From Stutzerimonas stutzeri (GTDB taxonomy: Bacteria > Pseudomonadota > Gammaproteobacteria > Pseudomonadales > Pseudomonadaceae): a stretch of 64,000 nucleotides of DNA. The number at the start of each line of letters is the position of its first letter. Within the stretch, counting starts at the first letter, position 1. A program made the position numbers and the translations under genes. Positions 21,928 to 31,163 of this stretch are shown one piece after another. Below the pieces are notes generated by a model. It was given only the letters and a program-made list of their open reading frames with translations, was not told where the DNA came from and made no database searches. The DNA is taken from assembly GCF_002909485.1 (NCBI RefSeq), contig NZ_PPXG01000003.1, positions 496,001 through 560,000 of the forward strand, written 5' to 3'.

Positions 21928-22042
21928 CCTCTGCATGCCGTCGCCGACGCACTTCAGCCTCATAAAGCACAACGAACTCGTTCGTCTCTTGCTGCGCGGC
22001 TTCTCAAGCTAATCGCTTTCTACATCCTTCCTGACTCTTTCT

Positions 22043-23302
22043 ATGAATCTGACCGAACTCAAGCAAAAGCCCATCACCGAACTGCTGGAAATGGCCGAAC
22101 AGATGGGCATCGACAACATGGCCCGTTCGCGCAAGCAGGACGTGATTTTCTCCCTGCTCAAGAAGCACGCTAAAAGCGGCGAGGAAATCTCCGGTGATGG
22201 CGTGCTGGAGATTCTCCAGGACGGCTTCGGCTTCCTGCGCTCCGCGGATTCTTCCTATCTGGCCGGTCCGGACGACATCTACGTCTCGCCAAGCCAGATT
22301 CGCCGCTTCAACCTGCGCACCGGTGACACCATCATTGGCAAGATCCGTCCTCCCAAGGAAGGCGAGCGCTACTTCGCCCTGCTCAAGGTCGATTCGATCA
22401 ACTACGATCGACCGGAGAATGCGAAGAACAAGATTCTCTTCGAGAACCTGACACCGCTGTTCGCCAATCAGCGCCTGAAGATGGAGGCCGGCAATGGCTC
22501 CACCGAAGATCTCACCGGCCGGGTGATCGATCTTTGTGCGCCGATCGGCAAAGGCCAGCGCGGCCTGATCGTCGCGCCGCCGAAAGCGGGCAAGACGATC
22601 ATGCTGCAGAATATTGCCAGCAACATCACCCGCAATAACCCCGAGTGCCACCTGATCGTCCTGCTGATCGACGAGCGCCCGGAAGAAGTGACTGAAATGC
22701 AGCGCACCGTGCGTGGCGAAGTGGTCGCTTCCACCTTCGACGAGCCGCCGACCCGCCACGTTCAGGTCGCTGAGATGGTGATCGAGAAGGCCAAACGTCT
22801 GGTCGAGCACAAGAAGGACGTGGTCATTCTGCTCGACTCGATCACTCGCCTGGCGCGCGCCTACAACACCGTGATCCCGAGCTCCGGCAAGGTGCTTACC
22901 GGTGGTGTCGATGCTCACGCCCTCGAGAAGCCGAAACGTTTCTTCGGTGCTGCGCGGAACATCGAAGAGGGCGGTAGCCTGACCATCATCGCCACTGCGC
23001 TGGTGGAAACTGGCTCGAAGATGGACGAAGTGATCTACGAGGAATTCAAGGGCACTGGCAACCTGGAGCTTCAGCTCGATCGTCGCATCGCCGAGAAGCG
23101 CGTATTCCCGGCCATCAACATCAATCGCTCGGGTACTCGTCGGGAAGAGCTGCTGACCAGCGAGGAAGAGCTCCAGCGCATCTGGATTCTGCGCAAGCTG
23201 TTGCATCCGATGGATGAAAGCGCTGCCATTGAGTTCCTGCTCGACAAGCTCAAGGACACCAAGACCAACGACGAATTCTTCATGTCCATGAAGCGCAAGT
23301 AA
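22043..23302 (+). CDS. rho: Transcription termination factor Rho
   Basis: Hexameric RNA-dependent ATPase that terminates transcripts. The 419-residue protein has the N-terminal helical SAP-like domain ([20 protein letters not shown]), the cold-shock-like RNA-binding domain ([15 protein letters not shown], about 58-72), Walker [11 protein letters not shown] (near 177-186), Walker [17 protein letters not shown] and the Q/R-loop [19 protein letters not shown]. Length equals that of E. coli Rho (419). It is transcribed from its own 180-base leader. Confidence 0.99.
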   Translation: MNLTELKQKPITELLEMAEQMGIDNMARSRKQDVIFSLLKKHAKSGEEISGDGVLEILQDGFGFLRSADSSYLAGPDDIYVSPSQIRRFNLRTGDTIIGKIRPPKEGERYFALLKVDSINYDRPENAKNKILFENLTPLFANQRLKMEAGNGSTEDLTGRVIDLCAPIGKGQRGLIVAPPKAGKTIMLQNIASNITRNNPECHLIVLLIDERPEEVTEMQRTVRGEVVASTFDEPPTRHVQVAEMVIEKAKRLVEHKKDVVILLDSITRLARAYNTVIPSSGKVLTGGVDAHALEKPKRFFGAARNIEEGGSLTIIATALVETGSKMDEVIYEEFKGTGNLELQLDRRIAEKRVFPAININRSGTRREELLTSEEELQRIWILRKLLHPMDESAAIEFLLDKLKDTKTNDEFFMSMKRK

Positions 23303-23320
23303 GCGCACGTCGTTACCAAC

Positions 23321-23343
23321 AAGGCCGGGGAAACCCGGCCTTT
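23321..23343 (+). terminator. Rho-independent terminator of rho
   Basis: AAGGCCGGG, loop GAAA and CCCGGCCTTTG form a 9 bp stem 18 bases after the rho stop. The T-tract is short. Confidence 0.7.
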
Positions 23344-23358
23344 GTCTGTCTGCAGGTT

Positions 23359-23386
23359 TTGGAAAACCCAACGCTGGGGCTAAACT
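23359..23386 (+). promoter_or_regulatory. Putative ubiD promoter
   Basis: TTGGAA at 23359-23364 and TAAACT at 23381-23386, 16 bases apart, with a GCGCC discriminator. The ubiD start is 40 bases downstream. Confidence 0.4.
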
Positions 23387-23425
23387 TTGCGCCCCGACCC
23401 CGCCCGGCCCATACGAGGCTCAAGC

Positions 23426-24892
23426 ATGCAGTATCGCGATTTGCGCGACTTTATCAGCGGCCTGGAAAAACGCGGTGAACTCAAGCGAGTCACGGCTGCC
23501 GTCTCTCCTGTTCTGGAAATGACCGAGATCTGCGATCGCACCCTGCGCAAGCAGGGGCCGGCGCTACTCTTCGAGAACCCGACCGGCTTTGACATGCCTG
23601 TGCTCGGCAACTTGTTCGGCACGCCGCAGCGGGTGGCCTTCGGCATGGGTGCCGAAGACGTTTCCGAGTTACGTGAGATCGGCAAACTGCTGGCCTTCCT
23701 CAAAGAGCCCGAACCGCCCAAGGGGCTGAAGGACGCCTGGAGCAAGCTGCCGATCTACAGGAAGGTCATCAGCATGGCGCCCAAGGTGCTCAAGGACGCG
23801 CCTTGCCAGGAAGTGATCCTCGAGGGCGACGACGTTGACCTGGCGAAAATCCCGGTGCAGCACTGTTGGCCGGGCGACGCCGCGCCGTTGATTACCTGGG
23901 GCCTGACCATCACCAAGGGGCCGAACAAGGAGCGTCAGAACCTCGGCATCTATCGCCAGCAGGTTATCGGTCGCAACAAAGTGATCATGCGCTGGCTCAG
24001 TCACCGCGGCGGTGCGCTGGATTTCCGCGAGTGGTGCGAGAAGTACCCGGATCGCCCTTATCCGGTAGCGGTGGCCCTGGGCGCCGACCCGGCGACGATC
24101 CTTGGCGCGGTTACACCGGTGCCCGACACCTTGTCCGAATACGCCTTCGCAGGGCTGTTGCGTGGGTCGCGTACCGAGCTGGTCAAGGCGCTTGGTTCCG
24201 ATTTGCAGGTGCCGGCGTACGCGGAGATCGTTCTTGAAGGGCATATCCATCCAGGCGAGATGGCCGACGAGGGGCCGTATGGCGATCACACCGGCTATTA
24301 CAACGAGGTGGATCGCTTCCCGGTATTTACCGTCGAGCGCATCACTCACCGCAAGAATCCGATTTACCACAGCACCTATACCGGCCGGCCACCAGATGAA
24401 CCAGCGATTCTCGGGGTGGCGCTGAACGAAGTGTTCGTGCCGATTCTGCAGAAGCAGTTTCCAGAGATCATCGACTTCTACCTGCCGCCGGAAGGCTGCT
24501 CGTACCGCATGGCAGTCGTGACCATCAAGAAGCAGTACCCCGGTCACGCCAAGCGGGTGATGCTCGGCGTTTGGAGTTTTCTGCGCCAGTTCATGTATAC
24601 CAAGTTCGTCATCGTCACTGACGACGACATCAACGCCCGTGATTGGAACGATGTGATCTGGGCAGTTACCACGCGGATGGACCCCAAGCGTGACACGGTG
24701 ATGATCGACAACACGCCCATCGACTACCTGGATTTCGCCTCGCCGATCTCCGGCTTGGGCTCCAAGATGGGCCTGGATGCCACCCACAAGTGGCCGGGCG
24801 AGACCAGTCGCGAATGGGGGCGAGCCATCGTCCAGGATCCGGCGGTGAAGCAACGGGTCGATGAACTCTGGTCGCAGCTGGGTATCGACTGA
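23426..24892 (+). CDS. ubiD: UbiD 4-hydroxy-3-polyprenylbenzoate decarboxylase
   Basis: Decarboxylates the polyprenyl-4-hydroxybenzoate intermediate of ubiquinone synthesis, using prenylated FMN made by UbiX. The 488-residue protein begins [22 protein letters not shown], the standard UbiD start, and contains the conserved [21 protein letters not shown] block with acidic residues of the active site, and the C-terminal [12 protein letters not shown] block. An in-frame ATG 13 codons upstream is rejected because the family starts at 23426. Length equals known Pseudomonas UbiD. Confidence 0.96.
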   Translation: MQYRDLRDFISGLEKRGELKRVTAAVSPVLEMTEICDRTLRKQGPALLFENPTGFDMPVLGNLFGTPQRVAFGMGAEDVSELREIGKLLAFLKEPEPPKGLKDAWSKLPIYRKVISMAPKVLKDAPCQEVILEGDDVDLAKIPVQHCWPGDAAPLITWGLTITKGPNKERQNLGIYRQQVIGRNKVIMRWLSHRGGALDFREWCEKYPDRPYPVAVALGADPATILGAVTPVPDTLSEYAFAGLLRGSRTELVKALGSDLQVPAYAEIVLEGHIHPGEMADEGPYGDHTGYYNEVDRFPVFTVERITHRKNPIYHSTYTGRPPDEPAILGVALNEVFVPILQKQFPEIIDFYLPPEGCSYRMAVVTIKKQYPGHAKRVMLGVWSFLRQFMYTKFVIVTDDDINARDWNDVIWAVTTRMDPKRDTVMIDNTPIDYLDFASPISGLGSKMGLDATHKWPGETSREWGRAIVQDPAVKQRVDELWSQLGID

Positions 24893-24914
24893 AATACAAA
24901 GACGCGGGCCCGAT

Positions 24915-24935
24915 CCCGCCCGAAGCCTTGGCGGG
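24915..24935. repeat. Small stem-loop between ubiD and the reductase gene
   Basis: CCCGCC and GGCGGG, nine bases apart, in the 66-base gap. No T-run follows, so read-through into the next gene is likely. Confidence 0.3.
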
Positions 24936-24964
24936 TCATCCCGTTCACTGATAATGACGTGCAC

Positions 24965-25936
24965 ATGAAAGTAACCTTGCAGCCATCCGGTGCCGTACTC
25001 GACGTACGGCCCGGCGAACGATTTCTCGATGCCGCCAGGCGCCTGGGCTATGAGTGCCCGCAAAGCTGCCGCAACGGCAATTGCCATATCTGTGCCTCGC
25101 TTCTGGTTGAAGGGCGGGTGCTCCAGGCCGGCGAGGTGCGTGATCACGGTGAGTTGCTGGCCTGTCTGGCCGAGCCATTGGAGGATTGCGTGTTGCTCTG
25201 GGACGGTGTGCTGGCGCCCGGCGAATTGCCGGTGCGCGAGCTTAGCTGCCAGCTGAGTAGCTACGAAGAGGTGGGTGGCGATGTGGTGCGTGTGCGCTTG
25301 CGCCTGCCTGCGGGTAGGCAACCACGCTATCACGCCGGTCAGTATCTGCTGCTGCAGCGCGAAAATGGAGAGTGGTCGGCTTTTTCCCTTGCTTCGGCGC
25401 CTGGTAGTGGCCGAGAGCTGGAATTACACGTGCTGGCACGGGAGGAGTCTGCCATCGAGCTACTGGCCTTCCTCCGACGGCAAGGCTTTGCGCGAATACA
25501 AATGCCGTTCGGCGATACGCACCTGGCGGAGCTGCCAGAGGGTCCGCTGGTGCTGGTGGCGGCTGGCACTGGCATGGCGCAAATGCATAGTTTGATCGAG
25601 TACTGTCGGGCAGCAGGGTTCTCGCATCCAGTACACCTGTACTGGGGCGTGCGTCGGCCGGACGACTTCTACCAGCTTCCTCACTGGGCCGAATGGCAGG
25701 GCATGAGCAATCTGCACCTGCATCGGGTGGTCAGTGATGTTTGTGGTTGGGAAGGTCGCTGCGGCATGCTGCACGAAGCGATTCGGGAGGATTTCAGCGA
25801 TCTCAAGCCGCTGCATATTTATGCCAGTGGGTCGCCGTCGATGGTTTACGGCACGCTGGATGCACTGGTGGAAGCCGGAATGGACCCGCATCAGATGCGT
25901 GCCGATGTATTTGCCTATGCGCCGCGGGAAAGCTGA
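24965..25936 (+). CDS. 2Fe-2S ferredoxin / FNR-type NAD(P)H reductase
   Basis: A 323-residue fusion of a plant-type 2Fe-2S ferredoxin (residues 1-90, ligand motif CRNGNCHIC plus a later cysteine in LLACLAEP) and an FAD/NAD(P)H reductase domain (RYHAGQYLLLQ, FSLASAP for FAD; LVLVAAGTGMAQMHSLI for the pyridine nucleotide). Databases often call it CDP-6-deoxy-delta-3,4-glucoseen reductase from similarity to AscD; that pathway is not present here. Its constant place after ubiD in Pseudomonas suggests electron supply to an oxidative reaction, possibly ubiquinone-related, which is inference. GTG 24959 is an alternative start. Confidence 0.88.
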   Translation: MKVTLQPSGAVLDVRPGERFLDAARRLGYECPQSCRNGNCHICASLLVEGRVLQAGEVRDHGELLACLAEPLEDCVLLWDGVLAPGELPVRELSCQLSSYEEVGGDVVRVRLRLPAGRQPRYHAGQYLLLQRENGEWSAFSLASAPGSGRELELHVLAREESAIELLAFLRRQGFARIQMPFGDTHLAELPEGPLVLVAAGTGMAQMHSLIEYCRAAGFSHPVHLYWGVRRPDDFYQLPHWAEWQGMSNLHLHRVVSDVCGWEGRCGMLHEAIREDFSDLKPLHIYASGSPSMVYGTLDALVEAGMDPHQMRADVFAYAPRES

Positions 25937-25957
25937 TCCGCTGCGCTCCGCCGAAAA

Positions 25958-25988
25958 GAAAAACGCCGGGTCGAAAGCCCGGCGTTTT
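25958..25988. terminator. Bidirectional terminator between reductase and SPOR genes
   Basis: AAAACGCCGGG and CCCGGCGTTTT form an 11 bp stem around a seven-base loop. It lies 22 bases after the plus-strand stop and 4 bases after the minus-strand stop, with A/T tracts on both sides, and so serves both convergent genes. Confidence 0.88.
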
Positions 25989-25991
25989 CAT

Positions 25992-26657
25992 TCACGGCGT
26001 CTGCCGCTGCTGCAGCAGCAGGTTCTTGTAGCCGCTGGCGGCCAGCGTCTTTTGCGCAGCGTTCAATTGCTCGCGGCTGCCGAACGGACCAACCAGCACG
26101 CGATACCAAGGCTCGTCCCGCACTTTGACGCTTTCCACGCGCACGTCTTGGCCAAGCAGGATGATCTGTGCGCGTACCCGATCGGCCTCAGCCTGCTGGC
26201 GGAACGAGCCGGCCTGCAGGAAGAACTGGGTGACCGGCGCTTTGGCGACGGTCGGCGGTGGCGGGGGAATCTGCCCGTTGAGCGCGGCTTGCGCTCGAGC
26301 TGCGTCGATCTTCGCCGCTTCCTCTGGTGTAACCGGTTTGGCGGGCGGCTCCGGCTGTTTGGCTTCCGGCGGCAGAATTACCTCGGATTCGGGCAGCAGC
26401 GTATAGAAATCATACTTCGGTCGTGGCGATTGCTCAGTGCTTGGGGTGCGCTTGGGCTGTTCCTTGATTGCGGTCTTGGGCGCCTCCTTGGCGCGTTTGA
26501 CCTCTTTGCCGCCTGGCTCAAGGCTCATCAGAAACACGATGAAGCCGCCGATCACCAGGCCGCAGACCAGCCAGATCCACCCCGGCACCGCCTGTTTGGC
26601 GGGCGCCTGATAGCGGCTGGCGCCTCGTTTGGGGGCAGCTTTCTTCCTTGCAGCCAC
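25992..26657 (-). CDS. ftsN: SPOR-domain cell division protein (FtsN-like)
   Basis: A 221-residue bitopic membrane protein: a short basic cytoplasmic head (ARKKAAPKRGASRY), one membrane helix at about 25-46 (GWIWLVCGLVIGGFIVFLMSL), a Pro/Lys/Glu-rich periplasmic linker, and a C-terminal SPOR domain (FFLQAGSFRQQAEADRVRAQ ... WYRVLVGPFGSREQLNAAQ) that binds denuded glycan at the septum. It begins with GTG directly after the argS stop (TAAGTG). In P. aeruginosa and E. coli the gene is next to hslVU; here hslVU is not adjacent. FtsN identity rests on architecture and the argS neighbour. Confidence 0.82.
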   Translation of the reverse strand: MAARKKAAPKRGASRYQAPAKQAVPGWIWLVCGLVIGGFIVFLMSLEPGGKEVKRAKEAPKTAIKEQPKRTPSTEQSPRPKYDFYTLLPESEVILPPEAKQPEPPAKPVTPEEAAKIDAARAQAALNGQIPPPPPTVAKAPVTQFFLQAGSFRQQAEADRVRAQIILLGQDVRVESVKVRDEPWYRVLVGPFGSREQLNAAQKTLAASGYKNLLLQQRQTP

Positions 26658-28397
26658 TTACATGCGCTCCAGAGTTTCCAGGCCGAGAAGTTCCAGGCCC
26701 TGTTTGAGGGTCTTGCCGGTTAGGGCAGCCAGGCGCAGACGACTCTGCTTCTGCTCTTCCTGTTCGGCACTGAGAATCGGGCAATGCTCGTAGAAGCTGG
26801 AGAAGAGTCCGGCCAGATCGTACAGGTAAGCGCACAAGAGATGAGGCTCGCCTTTTTCACCGACGCTGTTCAGCACTTCGCCGAACTGAGCGAGTCTGGC
26901 GGCCAGGGCGAGCTCCTGCTCTGCCTCGAGCTGGATACGCCCACCGATCTCGCCTATTTCTTTGCCCAATTTGCGGAACACGCTGGCTACGCGGGTGTAG
27001 GCGTACAGCAGGTAAGGTGCGGTATTGCCTTCGAAGCTGAGCATCAGCTCGAAGTTGAAGCGGTAGTCGCTCGTGCGGTGCTTGGACAGGTCGGCGTACT
27101 TGACTGCGCTGATGCCCACTGCCCGGGCGATCTGGCGCAGCTCGGCTTCGTCGAGGTCCGGGTTCTTGCCTTTCACCAGGGCGTAAGCTCGCTGCTCGGC
27201 TTCGTCGAGCAGGTCGATCAACTTTACCGTGCCGCCGTCGCGGGTCTTGAACGGCCGGCCGTCGGCGCCGTTCATGGTGCCGAAGCCCATATGTTCCAGT
27301 TGCATGCCTTCATGGACGAAGCCGGCGCGGCGGGCCACTTCGAAGGCCATCTGGAAGTGCAGCGCCTGACGCTGATCGACGAAATACAGTACGCGATCGG
27401 CATGCAGCACCTGGCTACGATAGCGCATGGCGGCAAGGTCGGTGGTGGCATAGAGATAACCGCCACCGGCTTTCTGCACGATCACCGGCAGCGGATTGCC
27501 CTCGGCATTCTTGAACTCGTCGAGGAAGACGCACTGCGCGCCGTTGTCCTCGCTGAGCAGGCCTTTACTGCGCAGGGCCTCGACGATATCCGCAAGGTCG
27601 GCGTTGTAGGCGCTCTCACCCTTGACGTCGGCCGGCGTCAGCTTGACGTTGAGGCGGTCGTATAGCTTCTGGCAGTGCGCCAGCGAGATATCGTTGAAGC
27701 GTGTCCAAAGGCTCAGGCACTGGGCGTCGCCGGCCTGCAGTTTCACTACCAGCTCGCGGGCGCGATCGGCAAACTGGGTGGACTCGTCGAAGCGCTGCTT
27801 GGCGGCGCGATAGAACTGTTCGAGGTCGGACAGCTCGCTTTCCGCAGCCGCCGGCTTCTCCTCAAGATAGGCCAGCAGCATGCCGAACTGGGTGCCCCAA
27901 TCGCCGACGTGATTCTGCCGAATGACCTCGTCGCCCAGATGCTCGAGTACGCGGCCTACCGCGTCGCCGATGATGGTCGAACGCAGGTGGCCGACGTGCA
28001 TTTCCTTGGCCAGGTTCGGGGATGACAGGTCAATCACCACACGCTGGGTGGCAGCGGCCTTGCGCACCGCCAGCTGCGGATCGGCCAGCGCGGTTTCAAG
28101 GCGTTGAGCCAGTGCGTCGCTGTTCTGAAAGAAATTCAGGAAACCCGGGCCGGCGATTTCCACTTTGCTGACCTGCGCGTCCTGTGGCAGTGCGGCGATC
28201 AGCTTTTCGGCGAGATCGCGAGGCTTCAGTCCGGCTGGTTTGGCCAGCATCATGGCGATGTTGCTGGCGAAGTCACCGTGGCTCTTGTCCTTGGTGTTTT
28301 CCACCTGGATCGCAGGGGCCAGCCCTTCAGGCAGGACACCTTCGGTGGTCAGGCGGACAAGGGCTTGCTGGATCAGGTGGCGAATGCTGTCTTTCAT
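26658..28397 (-). CDS. argS: Arginyl-tRNA synthetase
   Basis: Class I aminoacyl-tRNA synthetase charging tRNA-Arg. The 579-residue protein starts at ATG 28397 ([16 protein letters not shown]), with the HIGH-like motif HVGH in [20 protein letters not shown] near residue 125, and the C-terminal DALR anticodon-binding domain with [19 protein letters not shown]. As usual for ArgRS there is no canonical KMSKS. The longer frame to 28436 lacks family support. Immediately followed by the SPOR gene. Confidence 0.98.
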   Translation of the reverse strand: MKDSIRHLIQQALVRLTTEGVLPEGLAPAIQVENTKDKSHGDFASNIAMMLAKPAGLKPRDLAEKLIAALPQDAQVSKVEIAGPGFLNFFQNSDALAQRLETALADPQLAVRKAAATQRVVIDLSSPNLAKEMHVGHLRSTIIGDAVGRVLEHLGDEVIRQNHVGDWGTQFGMLLAYLEEKPAAAESELSDLEQFYRAAKQRFDESTQFADRARELVVKLQAGDAQCLSLWTRFNDISLAHCQKLYDRLNVKLTPADVKGESAYNADLADIVEALRSKGLLSEDNGAQCVFLDEFKNAEGNPLPVIVQKAGGGYLYATTDLAAMRYRSQVLHADRVLYFVDQRQALHFQMAFEVARRAGFVHEGMQLEHMGFGTMNGADGRPFKTRDGGTVKLIDLLDEAEQRAYALVKGKNPDLDEAELRQIARAVGISAVKYADLSKHRTSDYRFNFELMLSFEGNTAPYLLYAYTRVASVFRKLGKEIGEIGGRIQLEAEQELALAARLAQFGEVLNSVGEKGEPHLLCAYLYDLAGLFSSFYEHCPILSAEQEEQKQSRLRLAALTGKTLKQGLELLGLETLERM

Positions 28398-28510
28398 GGT
28401 CGGCTCAGTCCGCAAGAGTGCGCGAAAACCCGGCATTATCGGGGTGCGATGGGTGTCGCTTCAAGGTGGCGTGGTGCGCAGTGCTGGAAAAGTCACTTTT
28501 CATGTGTCGA

Positions 28511-30733
28511 TCAGAACAAATCGATCGGGTCGACATCCAGGCTCCAGCGCACGGCACGGCTACCGGGCAGTTGTTCGAGCATGGGCACCCAGGCGCCCAT
28601 CAGTCGGTGCAAGGTCGCCCGAGTATTGCCTTGCAGCAGCAGCTGCGCCCGATAGCGGCCGGCGCGGCGTTCCATCGGTGCGGGCACCGGGCCGAGCAAC
28701 TCGATGCCGCTGAGTTGCAGCTGCCCGAGCAGTTGCTCGGCAAGACTGCAGGCGTCATCCAGGAAAGCTTCTGCTTGGCCGGGCTTCTGCGCCTCGGCGC
28801 GTAACAGTGCCAGGTGGCTGAACGGTGGCAGGCCAGCTGCGCGGCGTTCGGACAGCGCCTGCTCGGCAAAGGCGAAGTAGCCCTGTTCTGTCAGTTGCAC
28901 CAACAGCGGGTGGTCGGCCAGATGAGTCTGGATGATTACCTTGCCTGGCTCCTCCGCGCGTCCGGCGCGTCCGGCGACCTGAACGATCAGTTGGGCCATT
29001 CGTTCGCTGGCGCGAAAGTCTGCGGAAAACAGTCCGCCATCTGCATCGAGGATCGCCACCAGCGTCACGCGCGGAAAATGGTGGCCCTTGGCAAGCATCT
29101 GGGTGCCCACCAGCAGGCAGGGGTCGCCACGATTGATGGTGCTGATCATCTGCTCCATCGCGCCCTTGCGTGAGGTGCTGTCGCGGTCGATGCGTAGCAC
29201 TGGAAAATCGGGAAAGAGGATGCCGAGGCGTTCCTCTGCGCGTTCGGTTCCAGCTCCTACCGGGCGCAGATCCACCTTGCCGCAATCTGGACAATTGCGT
29301 GGCGGCCGCTCGATATGTCCGCAGTGGTGGCAGCGCAGCTCGTTGTGCCGCTGGTGCAGCGTCATGCGCGCATCGCAGCGTGGGCACTGGCTGAGCCAGC
29401 CGCAATCGTGGCAGAGCAGAGTGGGGGCGAAGCCGCGACGGTTGAGGTACACCAGTACCTGCTGGCCGGCAGCGAGGGTCTGGCCGATGGCCTGTTGCAG
29501 TGGACCGGAAATGCCGGCGTCCAGCGGACGGCTCTTTACATCCAGGCGCAGGAAACGCGGCGATTGCGCATTTCCTGCTCGCTGAGTCAGCTTCAGCAGG
29601 GCATAGCGACCAATATAGGCGTTGTGCAGGCTCTCCAGCGAAGGCGTGGCGGAACCGAGCACGATCGGCAGGTTTTCCTGGCGCGCGCGTAGCAGGGCCA
29701 GGTCGCGTGCGTGGTAGCGCAAACCCTCCTGCTGTTTATAGGAGGCGTCGTGCTCCTCATCGATGATGATCAGGCCCGGGTTCTTCATCGGCGTGAACAG
29801 CGCCGAGCGAGTGCCAATGATGATGTCCGCCTCGCCATCACGAGCGGCGAGCCAAGCATCGAGCCGTTCGCGATCGTTGATGTTCGAGTGCAGCAGTGCG
29901 ATTCGAGCATTGAAGCGCTGCTCGAAGCGCGCAAGAGTTTGCGGCCCCAGGTTGATCTCCGGAATCAGCACCAGGGCCTGCTTGCCGGCTTCCAGGACGC
30001 GATGAATCAGTTGCAGGTATACCTCTGTCTTGCCGCTTCCGGTCACACCGGCAAGGAGAAACGCCTGAAAGCCGTCGAGTCCTGCACTCACCGCCTCGTA
30101 GGCTGCGCGTTGCTGCGCATTCAATGTGAGCTCGGCCTGCAGCAACCAGCTGCCGCTATGGCCGCGTGGCGGGTGGCTACGACGTGATTCGACACGCACC
30201 AGGCCTTTTTCCAGCAGCAGATCGAGGCTGTCCTTGTTCAACTGCAGCTTGCTGAGCAGCGCATGTGGCAGACCGTGAGCGTGCTGGGCAATGGTCTTCA
30301 GGGCTTCGCGCTGTCTCGGTGCGCGTGCCAGGCGCGGGTCGTTCGGGCTAGCGCCATCCACCAGGCGCCAGTAGCGCTCCTGGCGTGCTTCGGCGGGTTC
30401 GCCCTGACGCAACAGTACTGGTAACGCCCAGCTTAAAGTGTCGCCGAGGCTGTGCTGATAGTACTGCGCCGTCCATAGGCAGAGCTTGAACAGCGGAGCG
30501 GGAAGAGGTGGTTTGCTGTCCAGCAGTTCCAGAGCTGGCTTGAGCTTCTCCATCGGCACTTCGCTCTGGTCTGTCATCTCCACCAGAATGCCGACGACTT
30601 CGCGCCGTCCGAATGGCACGCGCAGGCGCATGCCCGGTTGCAGGGTGGGGCGCGCGAGGCCGATCGGCGGCAGGTAGTCGAACAGGCGGCGCAGGGGTGA
30701 GGGCAGCGCCAGACGGAGGATGCTGGAAGACAC
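28511..30733 (-). CDS. priA: Primosomal protein N' (PriA helicase)
   Basis: Restarts replication at stalled forks; DEAH-type 3'-5' helicase with a zinc-binding insertion. The 740-residue protein begins with GTG at 30733 (SSILRLALPSPLRRLFDYLPP) behind an AAGGA site. It has Walker A GVTGSGKTEVYLQ, the DEEHDASYKQQ box, and the cysteine block CHDCGWLSQCPRCD...CHHCGHIERPPRNCPDCG that binds two zinc ions. Helicase motifs continue in VAGRAGRAEEPGKVIIQT. It is divergent from rpmE. Confidence 0.97.
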   Translation of the reverse strand: MSSSILRLALPSPLRRLFDYLPPIGLARPTLQPGMRLRVPFGRREVVGILVEMTDQSEVPMEKLKPALELLDSKPPLPAPLFKLCLWTAQYYQHSLGDTLSWALPVLLRQGEPAEARQERYWRLVDGASPNDPRLARAPRQREALKTIAQHAHGLPHALLSKLQLNKDSLDLLLEKGLVRVESRRSHPPRGHSGSWLLQAELTLNAQQRAAYEAVSAGLDGFQAFLLAGVTGSGKTEVYLQLIHRVLEAGKQALVLIPEINLGPQTLARFEQRFNARIALLHSNINDRERLDAWLAARDGEADIIIGTRSALFTPMKNPGLIIIDEEHDASYKQQEGLRYHARDLALLRARQENLPIVLGSATPSLESLHNAYIGRYALLKLTQRAGNAQSPRFLRLDVKSRPLDAGISGPLQQAIGQTLAAGQQVLVYLNRRGFAPTLLCHDCGWLSQCPRCDARMTLHQRHNELRCHHCGHIERPPRNCPDCGKVDLRPVGAGTERAEERLGILFPDFPVLRIDRDSTSRKGAMEQMISTINRGDPCLLVGTQMLAKGHHFPRVTLVAILDADGGLFSADFRASERMAQLIVQVAGRAGRAEEPGKVIIQTHLADHPLLVQLTEQGYFAFAEQALSERRAAGLPPFSHLALLRAEAQKPGQAEAFLDDACSLAEQLLGQLQLSGIELLGPVPAPMERRAGRYRAQLLLQGNTRATLHRLMGAWVPMLEQLPGSRAVRWSLDVDPIDLF

Positions 30734-30834
30734 GCGATGATCCTTGGCAATGAGCGGCGATGGTAAACGATCGTAACGTCCGCCGCCGGCCATAAGCGCA
30801 TCCTTCGTTGGGGCTGCGCGCCCGTCGCCTGTAC

Positions 30835-30862
30835 TTGCATCACCCTAGCGCTCTGGTATGAT
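30835..30862 (+). promoter_or_regulatory. Sigma-70 promoter of rpmE
   Basis: TTGCAT at 30835-30840 and TATGAT at 30857-30862 with a 16-base spacer, followed by a CGCGCCC discriminator. It leaves a leader of about 60 bases, which could carry L31 autoregulation, though no clear structure was found. Confidence 0.65.
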
Positions 30863-30930
30863 TCGCGCCCTAATTCGTGCGGTACTCGACATAGGGTCGG
30901 GTGGCGGCACACAATCCTAGAGGATTCACC

Positions 30931-31143
30931 ATGAAAGCCGATATCCATCCTAATTACGTCGAAATCGAAGCCACTTGCAGCTGCGGCAATGTCATCAAGA
31001 CCCGCTCCACGCTGGCCAAGAACCTGAGCATCGACGTGTGCTCCGAGTGCCACCCGTTCTACACTGGCAAGCAGAAGGTGCTGGATACCGGCGGCCGTAT
31101 CGATCGCTTCAAGCAGCGTTTCGGTGTGTTCGGCGCCAAGTAA
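30931..31143 (+). CDS. rpmE: 50S ribosomal protein L31 (zinc-binding form)
   Basis: A 70-residue ribosomal protein with the zinc-ligand pattern CSCG...CSEC (in [15 protein letters not shown] and [16 protein letters not shown]), so this is the C+ paralogue and not the zinc-free form induced by zinc starvation. The ATG at 30931 follows an AGAGGA site; the upstream in-frame GTG at 30901 has no family support. A strong terminator lies 42-70 bases downstream, inside the next gene. Confidence 0.97.
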   Translation: MKADIHPNYVEIEATCSCGNVIKTRSTLAKNLSIDVCSECHPFYTGKQKVLDTGGRIDRFKQRFGVFGAK

Positions 31144-31163
31144 GACGGCGTACCGGGAATCCA

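Noticed and set aside
22004..23371. 455-codon open frame opposite rho
   Set aside because: Exact antisense of a universally conserved gene; composition follows from the rho codon pattern.
23669..25333. 554-codon open frame opposite ubiD and the reductase gene
   Set aside because: Spans two real genes and their gap on the other strand; His/Arg-rich, no recognisable domain.
24965..25936. Call as CDP-6-deoxy-delta-3,4-glucoseen reductase in a deoxysugar pathway
   Set aside because: No dideoxysugar genes are near; the domain layout only shows a ferredoxin-reductase and the conserved neighbour is ubiD.
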